A stretch of 64,000 nt of DNA from Saccharococcus thermophilus (GCF_011761475.1 NZ_JAASRS010000001.1:2232001-2296000); one strand, 5' to 3'; shown: positions 19,023 through 29,075, counted from the stretch's first letter. Notes: generated by a model from the letters alone, not told the origin. Made by a program: numbers and translations.

Positions 19023-19677
19023 ACGTCAAGCGATGCTTCGGCGGATATTTTGCTTCACATCGGTAAATACGGTTCCCTTTTGCCGCAAATTTTTCTTCGT
19101 ATTCGGTCATCACATTTCCAGTAAAATCACTATGATGCAAATCTAAACTGACATATGTCAGCACTAAGCCATATTGGGAAAAGCTTACAAGCGAATATTC
19201 AAAAAAGCCTTGATTATCCGTTTTTAAATGAATTTCTCCCTCATCCACCAATATTCTTTCATACAGTTCCAAAAAAGCCCGATAAGTTAGCCGTCGTTTT
19301 TCATGCCGTTTCTTCGGCCATGGATCGGAAAAGTTTAAATAAATGCGCTCGATTTCCCCTTCGGCAAAAAAATTCGTCAAATCTTTCGCATTGACATTTA
19401 ATAACCGTACATTGGGCAGTTCATTTTCGATGAGTTTATCGAGTGCGGAGACAAGCACGCTCGGATATAACTCAATGCCGATATAATTAATATGGGGATG
19501 TAATTTGGCCATTTCAGTGATAAATTTCCCTTTGCCAGTACCAATTTCAATATGGATGGGTTGATCATTTCCAAATACTTCTTTCCATCTCCCTTTATAT
19601 TGTTCCGGATGAGGAATCACATAATGTGGATAAGAAGCAATTTTTTCTTTGGCCCATGGTTTGTTACGTAAACGCAT
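19021..19677 (-). CDS. trmB: tRNA (guanine-N7-)-methyltransferase
   Basis: 218 residues. SAM-binding EIGTGKGKF, then [10 protein letters not shown], the family-specific [16 protein letters not shown] and the terminal [16 protein letters not shown]. It methylates G46 in the tRNA variable loop. It corresponds to ytmQ in the conserved ytnP-trmB-ytzH-ytmP order. Confidence 0.96.
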   Translation of the reverse strand: MRLRNKPWAKEKIASYPHYVIPHPEQYKGRWKEVFGNDQPIHIEIGTGKGKFITEMAKLHPHINYIGIELYPSVLVSALDKLIENELPNVRLLNVNAKDLTNFFAEGEIERIYLNFSDPWPKKRHEKRRLTYRAFLELYERILVDEGEIHLKTDNQGFFEYSLVSFSQYGLVLTYVSLDLHHSDFTGNVMTEYEEKFAAKGNRIYRCEAKYPPKHRLT

Positions 19678-19760
19678 ACTGACACCTCTATTTTTTGTTC
19701 ATCGTTGTCAACAATACCACGAATGCGCATTCCTGTGCAAGTTAATAATCGGAAAACATA

Positions 19761-19790
19761 AAAAAACACAGCCGCACACACGACTGCAAA
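19761..19790 (-). terminator. minus-strand terminator upstream of trmB
   Basis: Stem CAGTCG / CGGCTG (one G-T pair), loop TGTGTG, then GTTTTTTT. The only minus-strand gene upstream is ytmP, whose stop is 320 bp away beyond the oppositely oriented ytzH. Confidence 0.55.
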
Positions 19791-19869
19791 AGGTGACAAT
19801 CATAAAATCTGTTGTATCAGTACATATTATAAAATGTATCGCATATTTTTTAAAGGATGGTGGTACCAA

Positions 19870-20139
19870 TTGCCACTAGATCATCAGCATCAGATCACCA
19901 TATTAAAAGACATTTTATCGGAACACCAAGCCGACTGCTGCGGCACCGTTTCCGAATGCGAACAAATTGAGAGGCTTGTCAAATCATTGCTGGGAAATGA
20001 ACAAGTGCATCCGCAAATCAAAAGCATCCTTCCTGATATTTACACATATGGGCAAAACGGAAAATACAGCGCTGATTTAAACTCGCACATTTTATCCCAT
20101 CAGCAACAATTATCGGACTGGGTCAACCAGCTTACGTAG
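19870..20139 (+). CDS. ytzH: YtzH, small conserved protein
   Basis: 89 residues from TTG 19870, which follows GGATGGTGG at 6 nt. An open frame from 19834 lacks an RBS and adds residues not seen in the family. Recognised by LDHQHQITILKDILSEHQ and DCCGTVSECEQIERL. Function unknown; soluble and helical. Its 3' end overlaps that of ytmP by 30 bp, tail to tail. Confidence 0.82.
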   Translation: MPLDHQHQITILKDILSEHQADCCGTVSECEQIERLVKSLLGNEQVHPQIKSILPDIYTYGQNGKYSADLNSHILSHQQQLSDWVNQLT

Positions 20140-20895
20140 GAAATGCAGCGACTGTTGCATTTCCTTTTCCGCATTTTTTTTCTTTTGCCATATAAGCGAA
20201 TAAAGCGTTTGCGCGATCGTATACCATTTCATGCGCAGACGTAGGCTATCGGTTAGTTCCAATCCATAAAGCTCCAGCCATTCTTCCCATTTTTCTTCCG
20301 AAATATAGGAGTAAAGGAGCATGCCTATATCAATGGCGGGATCGGCGATCATCGCGCCATCCCAATCAATTAAATACAGTTTGCCATCTTCGGCAAGCAG
20401 CCAATTGTTATGGTTAATATCGCAGTGACACACCACATATTCATCACATTGCAAGGAAGATAGGTGCTGTTCGAGCCAATGGAACGCTTGATCGATGAAT
20501 GGATTGGCAAACGTATGACGAACAAAGTATTCTTTTATTGTCTCCAACATCATTTCTGGCCGCAACGGAGTTTTGCCGAGCCGCTTCAGCATGATCACTA
20601 AGTCTTTGGAACGGTGAATTTTGCGCAATAAGCTCGCCACTTGTTCACTTCCCATCTCATGCGGCTTTAATTCTCTGCCGTTCAGCCACTGTTGAGCGGT
20701 AAACACATCCCCATTTTCCAATCGTTTCGTCCAAACTAATTTCGGGACGATTCCCTCCGCTGACAAAACCGCAAGAAATGGGGAAGAATTCCGTTTTAAA
20801 AATAACTTTCTCCCTTCATATTCCGCAAAATATGCATCTCCCGTTGCGCCGCCAGCCGGAGTGATGTCCCACTCCTTCCCTAGTAACTGTTCCAA
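20110..20895 (-). CDS. ytmP: YtmP, aminoglycoside phosphotransferase-fold kinase
   Basis: 261 residues. Protein-kinase-like fold with the catalytic loop CHCDINHNNWL and the metal-binding LIDWDGA, as in APH/choline kinase families. The substrate is unknown; it is adjacent to trmB and pullulanase in many Bacillaceae. Its 3' end overlaps ytzH by 30 bp in antisense. Confidence 0.85.
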   Translation of the reverse strand: MEQLLGKEWDITPAGGATGDAYFAEYEGRKLFLKRNSSPFLAVLSAEGIVPKLVWTKRLENGDVFTAQQWLNGRELKPHEMGSEQVASLLRKIHRSKDLVIMLKRLGKTPLRPEMMLETIKEYFVRHTFANPFIDQAFHWLEQHLSSLQCDEYVVCHCDINHNNWLLAEDGKLYLIDWDGAMIADPAIDIGMLLYSYISEEKWEEWLELYGLELTDSLRLRMKWYTIAQTLYSLIWQKKKNAEKEMQQSLHFLRKLVDPVR

Positions 20896-20995
20896 AGCAT
20901 GTTCACCTTCGACTTAAAAAATAAGAGACAGCGATCACCTGATTCCGTATTTTCAGACAATAGCTGTCCTACTAGATTTTATACAATTTCTGCAA

Positions 20996-21023
20996 ATAAA
21001 AAGGACGGCTGAACCACGTCCTT
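20996..21023 (-). terminator. amyX terminator
   Basis: AAGGACG / CGTCCTT stem with a TTTTTATTTG tail on the minus strand. Confidence 0.75.
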
Positions 21024-21110
21024 ATCCGTTCATTTTACTTGTATTATACTGAAATATAGTCACTTCTTGCAAATATTTTATGCAAATTGTAAAAAACAGG
21101 AAAATTATAT

Positions 21111-23252
21111 TTATTTCACAAGCACCCACGTTCCGATCCCATCGACGCTTATTTTTTTCTGCACGGAAAACATCGGCGCCGTTCCACTGCGAACCCCGCC
21201 GCAAAGCACATGCCATTTATCTTCATCGGGGAGAAACACATCTTGCTTTTCCTCTTGGTTATGGTGAATGACAATAATATCACGCCAAGGCCCATATTGC
21301 TCCACACCGCGAAGATGATAAGCGATTACAGATAAAGGCATCGGTTCCAGAAAAAAAAGATGATGGTTTACTTCCGCGTCAGTAGAAAATCGAAATGCGC
21401 GATGGGATTTCCGCAGTTGAATCAATCCTTGAATATAGCGAATATCATCTTCATGCTCGCTCTTTCGGACCCAGTCGATTTGATTAATCGAATCAGGAGC
21501 GTTATAGCTGTTGTCTATTCCTTGTTTCGTTCGGTAAAACTCCTGTCCGCTATGCAAAAATGGAATTCCTTGCGAGAGCAGAACGATCGCGGTCGCTAAT
21601 TTTTGCCGTTTCTTCCGCGTTTGTTCATTTTCATGGCTGTTCGCCGCCTCCATTTTATCCCAAAACGTATGGTTATCATGACATTCGACATAATTAACGG
21701 TTTGCAATGGATGAAGAAACATTCCACCTTTTTTGCGGATGCTTCCGCTAATTGCCACTTTCACCTTTTCGCGATCATCGCAATTGCCAAGGGCGAATCC
21801 TCTGTCAAGCAGCTGAAATGTGTTTCCTTTGACACTATCGCGAAAATAATCGTTAAAATAGCCGATGCGCGGCAGCCGTTCGGCATTATACATCGTTGCT
21901 TTTTGCTCGGACGGAAGCGGTGTCGGCAAATCCCAGCCTTCTCCAAATACGAGAATGGACGGGTCTAGCGCATCGAGCGTTTCGCGAACCGTTTTCATTG
22001 TTTCTACATCTAAAATTCCCATCAAATCGAAACGGAATCCATCGACATGGTACTCCTCTGCCCAAAAACGAACCGAGTCGACGATCCATTTTCGCACCAT
22101 TTTCCGTTCAGAAGCAATATCATTTCCAACTCCAGTGCCATTAGTAGGATTGCCGTACTCATCATAACGGAAGTAATATCCGGGAACGATTTTCTCGAAG
22201 GAAGACTGCTCCCGCATATAAACATGGTTGTAGACCACATCCATAATGACGCGGATGCCGTATTCCTGCAGCGTATGAATCGCTCGTTTCAACTCGCAGA
22301 TGCGCGCATACGGGTCCGTTGGATCGGTCGCATAGCTTCCTTCCGGTGCATTATGATGAACCGGATTGTAGCCCCAGTTATATTGCCGCAGCGGGTCGCG
22401 TTCATCTACCCCGGCAAAATCGTTAAATGGAAGCAGTTCGACATGCGTGATTCCCAACTCTTTTAAATAAGAAAGTCCGGTTGTCGTATGATTTGGCCCC
22501 TTTGTATCGGATTCGGTCAATCCTAAATATTTTCCTTTATGAACTACGCCGCTGTCCGGATGAATGGTAAAATCGCGAATATGCATTTCGTAAATAATCG
22601 CGTCAGCCGGTGAAGAAAGCGGAGGGAGAGGCGGCTTTTCCGTTCGTGTCTTCTCTAAATCGACAATCACTCCATACTCCCCGTTGATAGAGACGGCCAC
22701 CGCATACGGATCCACCGCTTCGCGCCAAATTTTGTTTACACATACGGCATAAGTGTAATACGTCCCTTCCAAATCGCCGTATACAGTTGTCGTCCATACC
22801 CCTTTTTCCATTCGTTCTAGCGGCATATCATCCACTTCGCTTGTTTTCGGGTTGACTAGCTTTACTTTTACATCTGTCGCCGTCGGCGCCCAAACGCGGA
22901 AAGTCGTTTTCTCCTTGGTATACACTACGCCTAAATCGCCGTCATAAAAAAATCGGTCATCAAACGCCGCTGTCCGCACGACCGCGCCAATTTGTAAATC
23001 GGTCGCTTCTCCTTGATCATCATAAAGAAGATATTCCCTTCCTATTTCAATCGGAATCGTACATAAACATTCGTATTTCACGTTTTCCCCTAAATCTGTT
23101 TTTCTCTCTATGGCTAAAGGATGCCGCTCCCCGTATGGCGTTTCTAACGTAAATGTTTGCATTTCTCCATTGCAATGCGATTTCGGCACTAACACCGTCA
23201 CCATATTCATCGCATCTAAATATGCGGCAAATTTCCGGTTTATATCAAGCAA
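21111..23252 (-). CDS. amyX: type I pullulanase
   Basis: 713 residues with no signal peptide, so cytoplasmic. It cleaves alpha-1,6 branches in pullulan, glycogen and maltodextrins. An N-terminal CBM48-like region (TTFRVWAPTATDVKV) precedes the GH13 barrel, with the type I signature YNWGYNP, DVVYNH, the nucleophile in DGFRFDLMG, the acid/base in GEGWDL, and VECHDNHT. Start TTG 23252 follows AAAGGGG; the nearby ATG is out of frame. Flanked by terminators on both sides. Confidence 0.95.
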   Translation of the reverse strand: MLDINRKFAAYLDAMNMVTVLVPKSHCNGEMQTFTLETPYGERHPLAIERKTDLGENVKYECLCTIPIEIGREYLLYDDQGEATDLQIGAVVRTAAFDDRFFYDGDLGVVYTKEKTTFRVWAPTATDVKVKLVNPKTSEVDDMPLERMEKGVWTTTVYGDLEGTYYTYAVCVNKIWREAVDPYAVAVSINGEYGVIVDLEKTRTEKPPLPPLSSPADAIIYEMHIRDFTIHPDSGVVHKGKYLGLTESDTKGPNHTTTGLSYLKELGITHVELLPFNDFAGVDERDPLRQYNWGYNPVHHNAPEGSYATDPTDPYARICELKRAIHTLQEYGIRVIMDVVYNHVYMREQSSFEKIVPGYYFRYDEYGNPTNGTGVGNDIASERKMVRKWIVDSVRFWAEEYHVDGFRFDLMGILDVETMKTVRETLDALDPSILVFGEGWDLPTPLPSEQKATMYNAERLPRIGYFNDYFRDSVKGNTFQLLDRGFALGNCDDREKVKVAISGSIRKKGGMFLHPLQTVNYVECHDNHTFWDKMEAANSHENEQTRKKRQKLATAIVLLSQGIPFLHSGQEFYRTKQGIDNSYNAPDSINQIDWVRKSEHEDDIRYIQGLIQLRKSHRAFRFSTDAEVNHHLFFLEPMPLSVIAYHLRGVEQYGPWRDIIVIHHNQEEKQDVFLPDEDKWHVLCGGVRSGTAPMFSVQKKISVDGIGTWVLVK

Positions 23253-23352
23253 ATCTGCCCATCCCCTTTAATGTAGGTTGTATTATTATCATACGTAAAA
23301 GAAGAAATGCGGTGTCAGGGAAGCGGATGGCAACTGTATCCATTTCAACAAT

Positions 23353-23382
23353 AAAAAAGGTGTAATTAGCTTTACACCTTTT
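23353..23382 (-). terminator. ytlQ terminator
   Basis: 11-bp stem AAAAGGTGTAA / TTACACCTTTT, T-run on the minus strand; overlaps the stop codon. Confidence 0.8.
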
Positions 23383-24307
23383 CCTCATCCGTATTCCAAG
23401 CCGTTCGTATATCGTAATGGCTGTAGCAATGACGCAACAGCGAAGCAGCTGCTTTTAATTGGACATGCTTTAGCGGGAGTGTTAATCCCCTTAACATTGA
23501 AAACCAGCGCTCATAATTTCGTTTATCAATGCATTGAACATGGTGAAGCGAAGGATGGCCATCAATATAGCCGTAGCGATTGATCACCGCTTTTTTCACG
23601 GGAAAATCGATATCATATTGTTTGTATATACCAACAACAATCTTTTCCATCCGTTGCAGTGAAATGACTGGATTGATTCGCTTCTTTTCCCCTTTTTTCG
23701 TCATCTCCGTCCAAAAGCGGTCTGCGGACGCAATGATAATATTATCCGCTTCTCCTTCGACAAAGGTGAGGCACCATGTCGTCGTCGGGCTCAATAACAG
23801 GACATCCAATTCGACCGGAGCGCTTTTCACTAAAAATACCGGCTTATATAAGCATAAGTACGTGTCAGGAAAACGCTGCAAAAAATATTTCAATGTTTCT
23901 TCATGGTAAAACTTTGGATGTACATTGGATTCATACCAAACGGTAGAACTCGCCCACTTCAGCTGCATATGAAATATGTCTTCTAAAAATAAAACTTTTA
24001 GTTCATCGATATTGGCGGCTTCCATTACAATATCGTTCTTATCATCGATCAGAATGTCCGCATCGTCTTCCGATACAGAAGAACGGCGAAACCATTTTTT
24101 CACCCGCTCCAACAACGTCGGCTTTTCCACTAACCACTCCCACGTTTCCTCTAGCACAGGGGAAGCATCGTTTTTTCTGCTGGTTTTCCACTGTTCTTTT
24201 GTTTGCTCCCACTGTTTTTTCTTTAATCGAATAAATTCAGTCGCATAGTGATACACATCGTTTTCATACCGGGAAATATAGTCTTGCAACTTGATTAATT
24301 GACCCAC
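23372..24307 (-). CDS. ytlQ: YtlQ-like NERD-type protein
   Basis: 311 residues from GTG 24307, chosen because the first in-frame GTG (24316) is too close to AAAGGAA. A conserved N-terminus (GQLIKLQDYISRYENDVYHY) precedes a nuclease-related region (VELDVLLLSPTTTWCLTFVEGE) that resembles NERD domains. No signal peptide. It sits between pullulanase and thpR, as in B. subtilis. Enzymatic activity has not been established; the assignment rests on position and overall pattern. Confidence 0.65.
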   Translation of the reverse strand: MGQLIKLQDYISRYENDVYHYATEFIRLKKKQWEQTKEQWKTSRKNDASPVLEETWEWLVEKPTLLERVKKWFRRSSVSEDDADILIDDKNDIVMEAANIDELKVLFLEDIFHMQLKWASSTVWYESNVHPKFYHEETLKYFLQRFPDTYLCLYKPVFLVKSAPVELDVLLLSPTTTWCLTFVEGEADNIIIASADRFWTEMTKKGEKKRINPVISLQRMEKIVVGIYKQYDIDFPVKKAVINRYGYIDGHPSLHHVQCIDKRNYERWFSMLRGLTLPLKHVQLKAAASLLRHCYSHYDIRTAWNTDEEKV

Positions 24308-24334
24308 ACTTGCCACACTTCCTTTACAAAGAAG

Positions 24335-24895
24335 TTATTTTCCCAAAAGCGGAAACGAAGCGATTTCCTCGTACTTCGGGGTTCGATCTAAATGTGTTTG
24401 GTATAAAACGATGTCGTGAACGGAAAAAGTTGCCGCTATCCTTGGTTTCTGCTTCAGCGCCTCTAGGCGAAACGCCTCATTTCCTTGCCATTTGCGGGCA
24501 ATGGTAATATGCGGCGTAAACGGCCGCTTATCCAAAGAAAAGCCGATGTCGATGCAAGCCGTATGCACATCGCGTTGCAACGCCCATAGCTTCTCTTCTT
24601 TTTCTACCCCCTGCCATAAAATACGCGGCGCTGTCCGATCGCCAAACGTATGTATTTCCGATAACGATAAGGAAAACGGAGCATGGCGCGCCGCCACCTC
24701 GATCATCTTTTCCCGCACTTCTTCTACTTTCGTCGCTGGAACATGCCCTAAAAACGCTAATGTAATATGGTAATCTTCTTCGTGCACCCACGTGCGGAAT
24801 GGAAAGGAGGAAACGATTTGCTCTTTCCATTGGGCAATTTGTTTTTTCACCGCAGCTACAATCGGAACAGCGATAAAATAATGTGTTTGCTTCAT
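24335..24895 (-). CDS. thpR: RNA 2',3'-cyclic phosphodiesterase
   Basis: 186 residues. Two HxTx motifs (HITLAFLG near 43 and HITIARKW near 128) form the active site of the 2H phosphoesterase superfamily (ThpR/LigT, YtlP). It opens 2',3'-cyclic phosphates on RNA ends. The start codon overlaps the stop of the MFS gene by 4 bp, so the two are translationally coupled. Confidence 0.92.
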   Translation of the reverse strand: MKQTHYFIAVPIVAAVKKQIAQWKEQIVSSFPFRTWVHEEDYHITLAFLGHVPATKVEEVREKMIEVAARHAPFSLSLSEIHTFGDRTAPRILWQGVEKEEKLWALQRDVHTACIDIGFSLDKRPFTPHITIARKWQGNEAFRLEALKQKPRIAATFSVHDIVLYQTHLDRTPKYEEIASFPLLGK

Positions 24896-26082
24896 CCTTC
24901 TTCACCTGCAGAACGATTTTTCTTATTTAGAATATGTATGCCAACTAATGCGAGAATCCCTAAAAATGTACAAATGCTAAAAAATAAATATACGGCCCCG
25001 ATATGATAATGGTCAAGAATATATCCGCCGATAAAAGTGCAAAACCAGGTGCCCAGTCCGTTTCCGACAGCCGAATAAAGGGATACTGCCGTCGCCCGCA
25101 CATGCTTTGGGGCGATATCGCGTACATATTGCAACGCCACCGGGATCGACAAACCAACGGACAACCCTTGGACAACCGTCGTCACATATACGAAAACAAG
25201 CGGAGGTTCCCAAAAATACAACAACCAGCGTAATCCTGACACTGCCGCAGCAAAGATGAAGAGCGGAATCATGCCAAAGCGGCGGATCAGCCCATCGGTC
25301 ATTTTCATAAACGGCGCTTCGCTTCCCGCCGCCAGCAAAAACGCAAGTCCAATCCCTGTCAGTGTCCCGACAAGCTGTTTAATGAAGATGCCAAAATAAG
25401 AATTATTCGCTAAAATCGGGCCAAAAATGAGAAACGTAGCGAGCATCAAGAGCAAAAAGCGGGGGATGGCAAGCAGCTGTCTGACTCCGCGAAGCGTTCC
25501 CGCATTTACCGCCTGGCTCTGTTTTGGAAGCCGCCAAGCAAGAAAAGCGGCTACTATTAGCATAAACGAAAACAAATAAAAAATCACAACAAAGACAAAA
25601 TGATCAGATAGCCAGCCGCCAATGAATACAGCGGCGGCAAAGCCGATCGATCCCCATAAACGGATGGATCCGTAACTGCCGCCGTCCTGCTGCACATAAT
25701 GAAGGGCAATGCTATCGGAAATCGGAACGATGGCGCTTTGCACGGACGCGAGCAATGCAGCAATCACAATAAGCCAGCGATAGTCTTCTGCGAAGGAATA
25801 AGCAAATCCGATCAATGCGGTGGCCAATAACGCGACCGTTAGGATAAAAACCGGCTTGCGTGTATAATCGGTAATCATTCCCCAGAGCGGCTGGATAAAA
25901 ATCATCGTTACCGGACTAATCGACATAATGGCGCCGATTTCCGTCCCGGAAAGCCCTACTTCTTCTTGTAAATAGACAGACAAAAGCGGAAATAATGCCC
26001 CAAACGCAAAAAATATAAGGAAATAAAAAAGCGGAAACAACATCTTTCCAGTTGATGCACCACGTTTTAACGTTACCTCCAT
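24892..26082 (-). CDS. MFS transporter
   Basis: 396 residues with about twelve membrane spans, of the MFS_1-like (nucleoside:H+ symporter/PPP-type) group (FFAFGALFPLLSVYLQEEVGL, WGMITDYTRKP between spans 2 and 3). Substrate unknown. RBS AGGATGGGAGAGG before the ATG. Located between pepV and thpR; its stop overlaps thpR. Confidence 0.82.
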   Translation of the reverse strand: MEVTLKRGASTGKMLFPLFYFLIFFAFGALFPLLSVYLQEEVGLSGTEIGAIMSISPVTMIFIQPLWGMITDYTRKPVFILTVALLATALIGFAYSFAEDYRWLIVIAALLASVQSAIVPISDSIALHYVQQDGGSYGSIRLWGSIGFAAAVFIGGWLSDHFVFVVIFYLFSFMLIVAAFLAWRLPKQSQAVNAGTLRGVRQLLAIPRFLLLMLATFLIFGPILANNSYFGIFIKQLVGTLTGIGLAFLLAAGSEAPFMKMTDGLIRRFGMIPLFIFAAAVSGLRWLLYFWEPPLVFVYVTTVVQGLSVGLSIPVALQYVRDIAPKHVRATAVSLYSAVGNGLGTWFCTFIGGYILDHYHIGAVYLFFSICTFLGILALVGIHILNKKNRSAGEEG

Positions 26083-26105
26083 GTTGCCTCTCCCATCCTT
26101 TCATG

Positions 26106-26133
26106 AAAAAGCACCGCTCAAAAAAAGAGCGGT
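26106..26133 (-). terminator. pepV terminator
   Basis: ACCGCTC / GAGCGGT stem with a 7-nt loop and a GCTTTTTC tail on the minus strand. Confidence 0.75.
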
Positions 26134-26168
26134 ACGTATTCTTCTTACTTTTCTGTAATATAGGCTTT

Positions 26169-27581
26169 TCATTTTGCCAATTCATAAATAGCCTGTGCAT
26201 AAATCGCCGTTGCTTTCAGCAAATCATCAATGATGATATATTCATCTTTTTGGTGTGCGACGTCTGGCCGGCCTGGGAACAGCGGACCAAACGCGACTCC
26301 CGCTTTTAAAGAACGGGCATAGGTACCGCCGCCAATGGAAAGCAATGTAGCATGTTCACCAGTTTGTTCTTCATACACGCGTTGCAGCGTCCGTACAAGC
26401 TCATGGTTTTGCTCCACGTAATGCGGTTTCGAGTCGCTGAAATGCGCGATCGTAAAACCGTGCTGCTCGGCAACGGATTTTAGTTTTTGCTTTGTTTGTT
26501 CTATTTCATTTGTAACCGGATAGCGGATGTTTAAACCAATTTTCGCACCGCCTTGCCCCTCATACGACAAAATGCCGACGTTCACCGTTAAATCACCAGT
26601 AATCTCATCGCGGTAGGCAATACCTAGCTTGTTTCCACGCGAATCGGCAAAGAAATAGTCGATCACAAAACGGATAAATGACGCTGCCGGCGCATCCAGC
26701 TCGACACTCGAAAGCCATTTCGCCAGCCATAAGCCGGCGTTTTTCCCATTTTCCGGCTCCATCGCATGGGCGGAAATTCCTTCTAGTTGAAAAGTGATGG
26801 TATTCTCTTCTACCGCCGCCTCCCCTTTCATATCGGCTTCTTGCAGAAAACGGCGATATTGCTGTATCATTCGTTCTTTTTGCTCTTTTGTCACCTTTAG
26901 CACCGCCTTGGCAAAATCGGGAACCATATTGTAACGGCGGCCGGCGTGAAATGACACAAGCTGAATTCCGCCTTGTTCACTCGTTTCGGTAAACATCTGA
27001 CGCAAATCGAGGTCGACAATTCCTTTTTCTGCATAAATAATCGGGAAATCCGCATCAGGAGCAAATCCCATCGTCGGCATTTCTTCATGCTTGAAATAAT
27101 GGTCGACGCAGCGCCAGTTGCTTTCTTCATCTGTCCCGATAATCATGCGCACCCGTTTTTTGAGCGGCAACCCGAGCTCTTTCACAATTTTCATCGCATA
27201 AAACGCAGCCATCGTCGGTCCTTTATCATCGATAGCGCCGCGCGCGTATATTTTCCCATCGCGAATTTCCGCCGCAAACGGATCACTTGACCAACCGTCC
27301 CCGGGCGGCACGACATCGACATGGCATAATATGCCGATGAGCTCATCGCCTTGTCCCATTTCTAAATGTCCAGCCAGGCCATCGAGATTTTTGGCTGTAA
27401 ATCCTTCTTCCTGACCGCGCCGCAATAAAAACTGCAAAGCCTCGTACACCGCACGTCCAAGCGGTGCCTCCGCTGTAGCATCCTCTTCGTCCAGAACGCT
27501 CGGAATGCGCAAAAGCGCCTGCGTATCTTGAATCAGCTCCTCTTTCCGCTTTAATACTTCTTCCATCCAGTTAATGCCCAC
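26169..27581 (-). CDS. pepV: dipeptidase PepV
   Basis: 470 residues from GTG 27581, about 9 nt after AAAGGA; an ATG at 27587 and an upstream frame to 27605 are alternatives. M20-family dinuclear zinc dipeptidase: HVDVVPPGDGW, the bridging Asp in GAIDDKGP, the general base in GTDEESNWRC, and GGGTYARSL. Cytosolic; hydrolyses dipeptides, including D-Ala-containing ones in some members. Confidence 0.92.
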   Translation of the reverse strand: MGINWMEEVLKRKEELIQDTQALLRIPSVLDEEDATAEAPLGRAVYEALQFLLRRGQEEGFTAKNLDGLAGHLEMGQGDELIGILCHVDVVPPGDGWSSDPFAAEIRDGKIYARGAIDDKGPTMAAFYAMKIVKELGLPLKKRVRMIIGTDEESNWRCVDHYFKHEEMPTMGFAPDADFPIIYAEKGIVDLDLRQMFTETSEQGGIQLVSFHAGRRYNMVPDFAKAVLKVTKEQKERMIQQYRRFLQEADMKGEAAVEENTITFQLEGISAHAMEPENGKNAGLWLAKWLSSVELDAPAASFIRFVIDYFFADSRGNKLGIAYRDEITGDLTVNVGILSYEGQGGAKIGLNIRYPVTNEIEQTKQKLKSVAEQHGFTIAHFSDSKPHYVEQNHELVRTLQRVYEEQTGEHATLLSIGGGTYARSLKAGVAFGPLFPGRPDVAHQKDEYIIIDDLLKATAIYAQAIYELAK

Positions 27582-27842
27582 ACCCATTCTTCCTTTCTTT
27601 TTCATTGCTCTTTGTTGTCAACGTAACACAAACTCATGATGAAAGTCAAAGTTTTCTTTTTTTTGCACCGATATTACAGTTTCTTCACAAAGTATTTAAA
27701 TATTTTGTTAATATTGGCGAATCGGTAGCATTTTTCATCTATTTTCGTGTAAAATGATAGTAAAAGGCAACAAGATATAATCTCTCATCTTGGAAATAGC
27801 GTGTTGTACCATGCGAATTATGCAAAGATAGGGAGTGGTCTT

Positions 27843-28064
27843 TTGAAACCTTCAACACATCGTATGCTAACACGGATTAAATCGGTGTACATGTACATTA
27901 GCGAGAAGGGAACCGTAACGACACAGGAGCTTGTTGATGAGTTTGGCACTACCCCAAGAACGATTCAACGTGATTTAAACGTGTTAGCGTATAACGACTT
28001 AGTTCGCAGCCCTAGCAAAGGCAAATGGACGACAACCAATAAGAAGGTGCGCATATCTTCTTAA
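27843..28064 (+). CDS. ytzE: YtzE, DeoR-type helix-turn-helix protein
   Basis: 73 residues from TTG 27843 (RBS GGGAG). It is essentially a stand-alone DeoR-family winged HTH (MLTRIKSVYMYISEKGTVTTQELVDEFGTTPRTIQRDL) with no effector domain, as in B. subtilis YtzE (about 72 residues). Probable transcription factor; targets unknown. Confidence 0.88.
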   Translation: MKPSTHRMLTRIKSVYMYISEKGTVTTQELVDEFGTTPRTIQRDLNVLAYNDLVRSPSKGKWTTTNKKVRISS

Positions 28065-28155
28065 TGGGTGCAGAGAAAAGAGAAAGGTGAGAGGTTATAG
28101 CGAGATAACAATTAGCCTCAACATGCCAAAAAAGAATGTTGATTAGTTTGCATAT

Positions 28156-28188
28156 AAAAAGGAACCTAACCACGGTTCCTTTTTTTTC
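28156..28188 (+). terminator. ytzE terminator
   Basis: 11-bp stem AAAAAGGAACC / GGTTCCTTTTT followed by T-run. Confidence 0.85.
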
Positions 28189-28247
28189 GCTTTAAACATT
28201 TTCCCGTAAAGCCTTCGGCCTCTAAATGGAATGAAGGTGAAAGAGGT

Positions 28248-28970
28248 TCATGGACGAAAATTCTTTAACTTTTCCACCTCTTCATCGGTTAATTCGCGAT
28301 ATTCCCCAACCTGTAACGATGGATCAAGAACAAGAGGCCCCATTTGAATCCGTTTTAAATAAATGACTCTTTTACCGACTGCCTGAAACATCCGCTTCAC
28401 TTGGTGAAACTTTCCTTCTGTAATCGTTACCTCTACATCGGAGCGCAGCCCCGATTTTAAAATCACCAGTTCGGCCGGTTTCGTTTCGTAACCGTCATCT
28501 AGCACAACGCCGCGGCGAAATACCGCTACATCTTTTTCCGTTACTTCACCGTCAATGACGGCAAAATACGTTTTTGGCACATGTTTTTTTGGCGAAAGCA
28601 GCTGATGTGCTAATTGGCCGTCATTCGTTAACAATAAAAGCCCTTCCGTATCTTTATCCAATCGCCCAACTGGAAATGGCGAAAACACGCGGTCTTCCTC
28701 TTCTAGCAAGTCAACGACCGTTTCTTCCAACACATCTTCCGTCGCCGAAATGACTCCCGGCGGTTTGTTCATCATCAGATAAATAAATTCCTTATACTCG
28801 ACTTCTTCCCCCCATACCGTCACTACTTGTTCACCTGGATTGACTTGTGTTTTCGGATCTTTGACAGGCATACCATCAATTTTTACAACGCCTGATTTTA
28901 ATAATTTTTTTACTTCTTTCCTTGTTCCATATCCCATGTTGGCCAGCATTTTATCAATACGCAGCCCCAA
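28248..28970 (-). CDS. ytzG: 16S/23S rRNA pseudouridine synthase (RsuA/RluB family)
   Basis: 240 residues from TTG 28970, which is 8 nt after AGGTGG; the frame also has GTG codons at 28982 and 28979. An S4 RNA-binding domain (LRIDKMLANMGYGTRKEVKKLLKSG) precedes the catalytic core with the family motif GRLDKDTEGLLLLTNDG, whose Asp is the catalytic residue. It isomerises a uridine in rRNA. Positionally this is ytzG. Confidence 0.88.
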   Translation of the reverse strand: MGLRIDKMLANMGYGTRKEVKKLLKSGVVKIDGMPVKDPKTQVNPGEQVVTVWGEEVEYKEFIYLMMNKPPGVISATEDVLEETVVDLLEEEDRVFSPFPVGRLDKDTEGLLLLTNDGQLAHQLLSPKKHVPKTYFAVIDGEVTEKDVAVFRRGVVLDDGYETKPAELVILKSGLRSDVEVTITEGKFHQVKRMFQAVGKRVIYLKRIQMGPLVLDPSLQVGEYRELTDEEVEKLKNFRP

Positions 28971-29036
28971 TGTTTTCACCACCTTAAAAAAATTGATTCA
29001 ATTAGGCGTTTGTCTAGTCCGTACTTGACCTATTCC

Positions 29037-29044
29037 CATACACT
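29037..29044 (+). promoter_or_regulatory. mother-cell sigma (SigE/SigK)-like -10 element
   Basis: CATACACT matches the SigE -10 (CATACAnT) and SigK -10 (CATAnnnT) consensus and lies 17 bp before the RBS of the collagen-like gene. No clear SigE -35 (ATATT) at the expected distance. Confidence 0.4.
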
Positions 29045-29075
29045 GTAAAAGAAAAAACAGAAAGGAGATTTGCTG

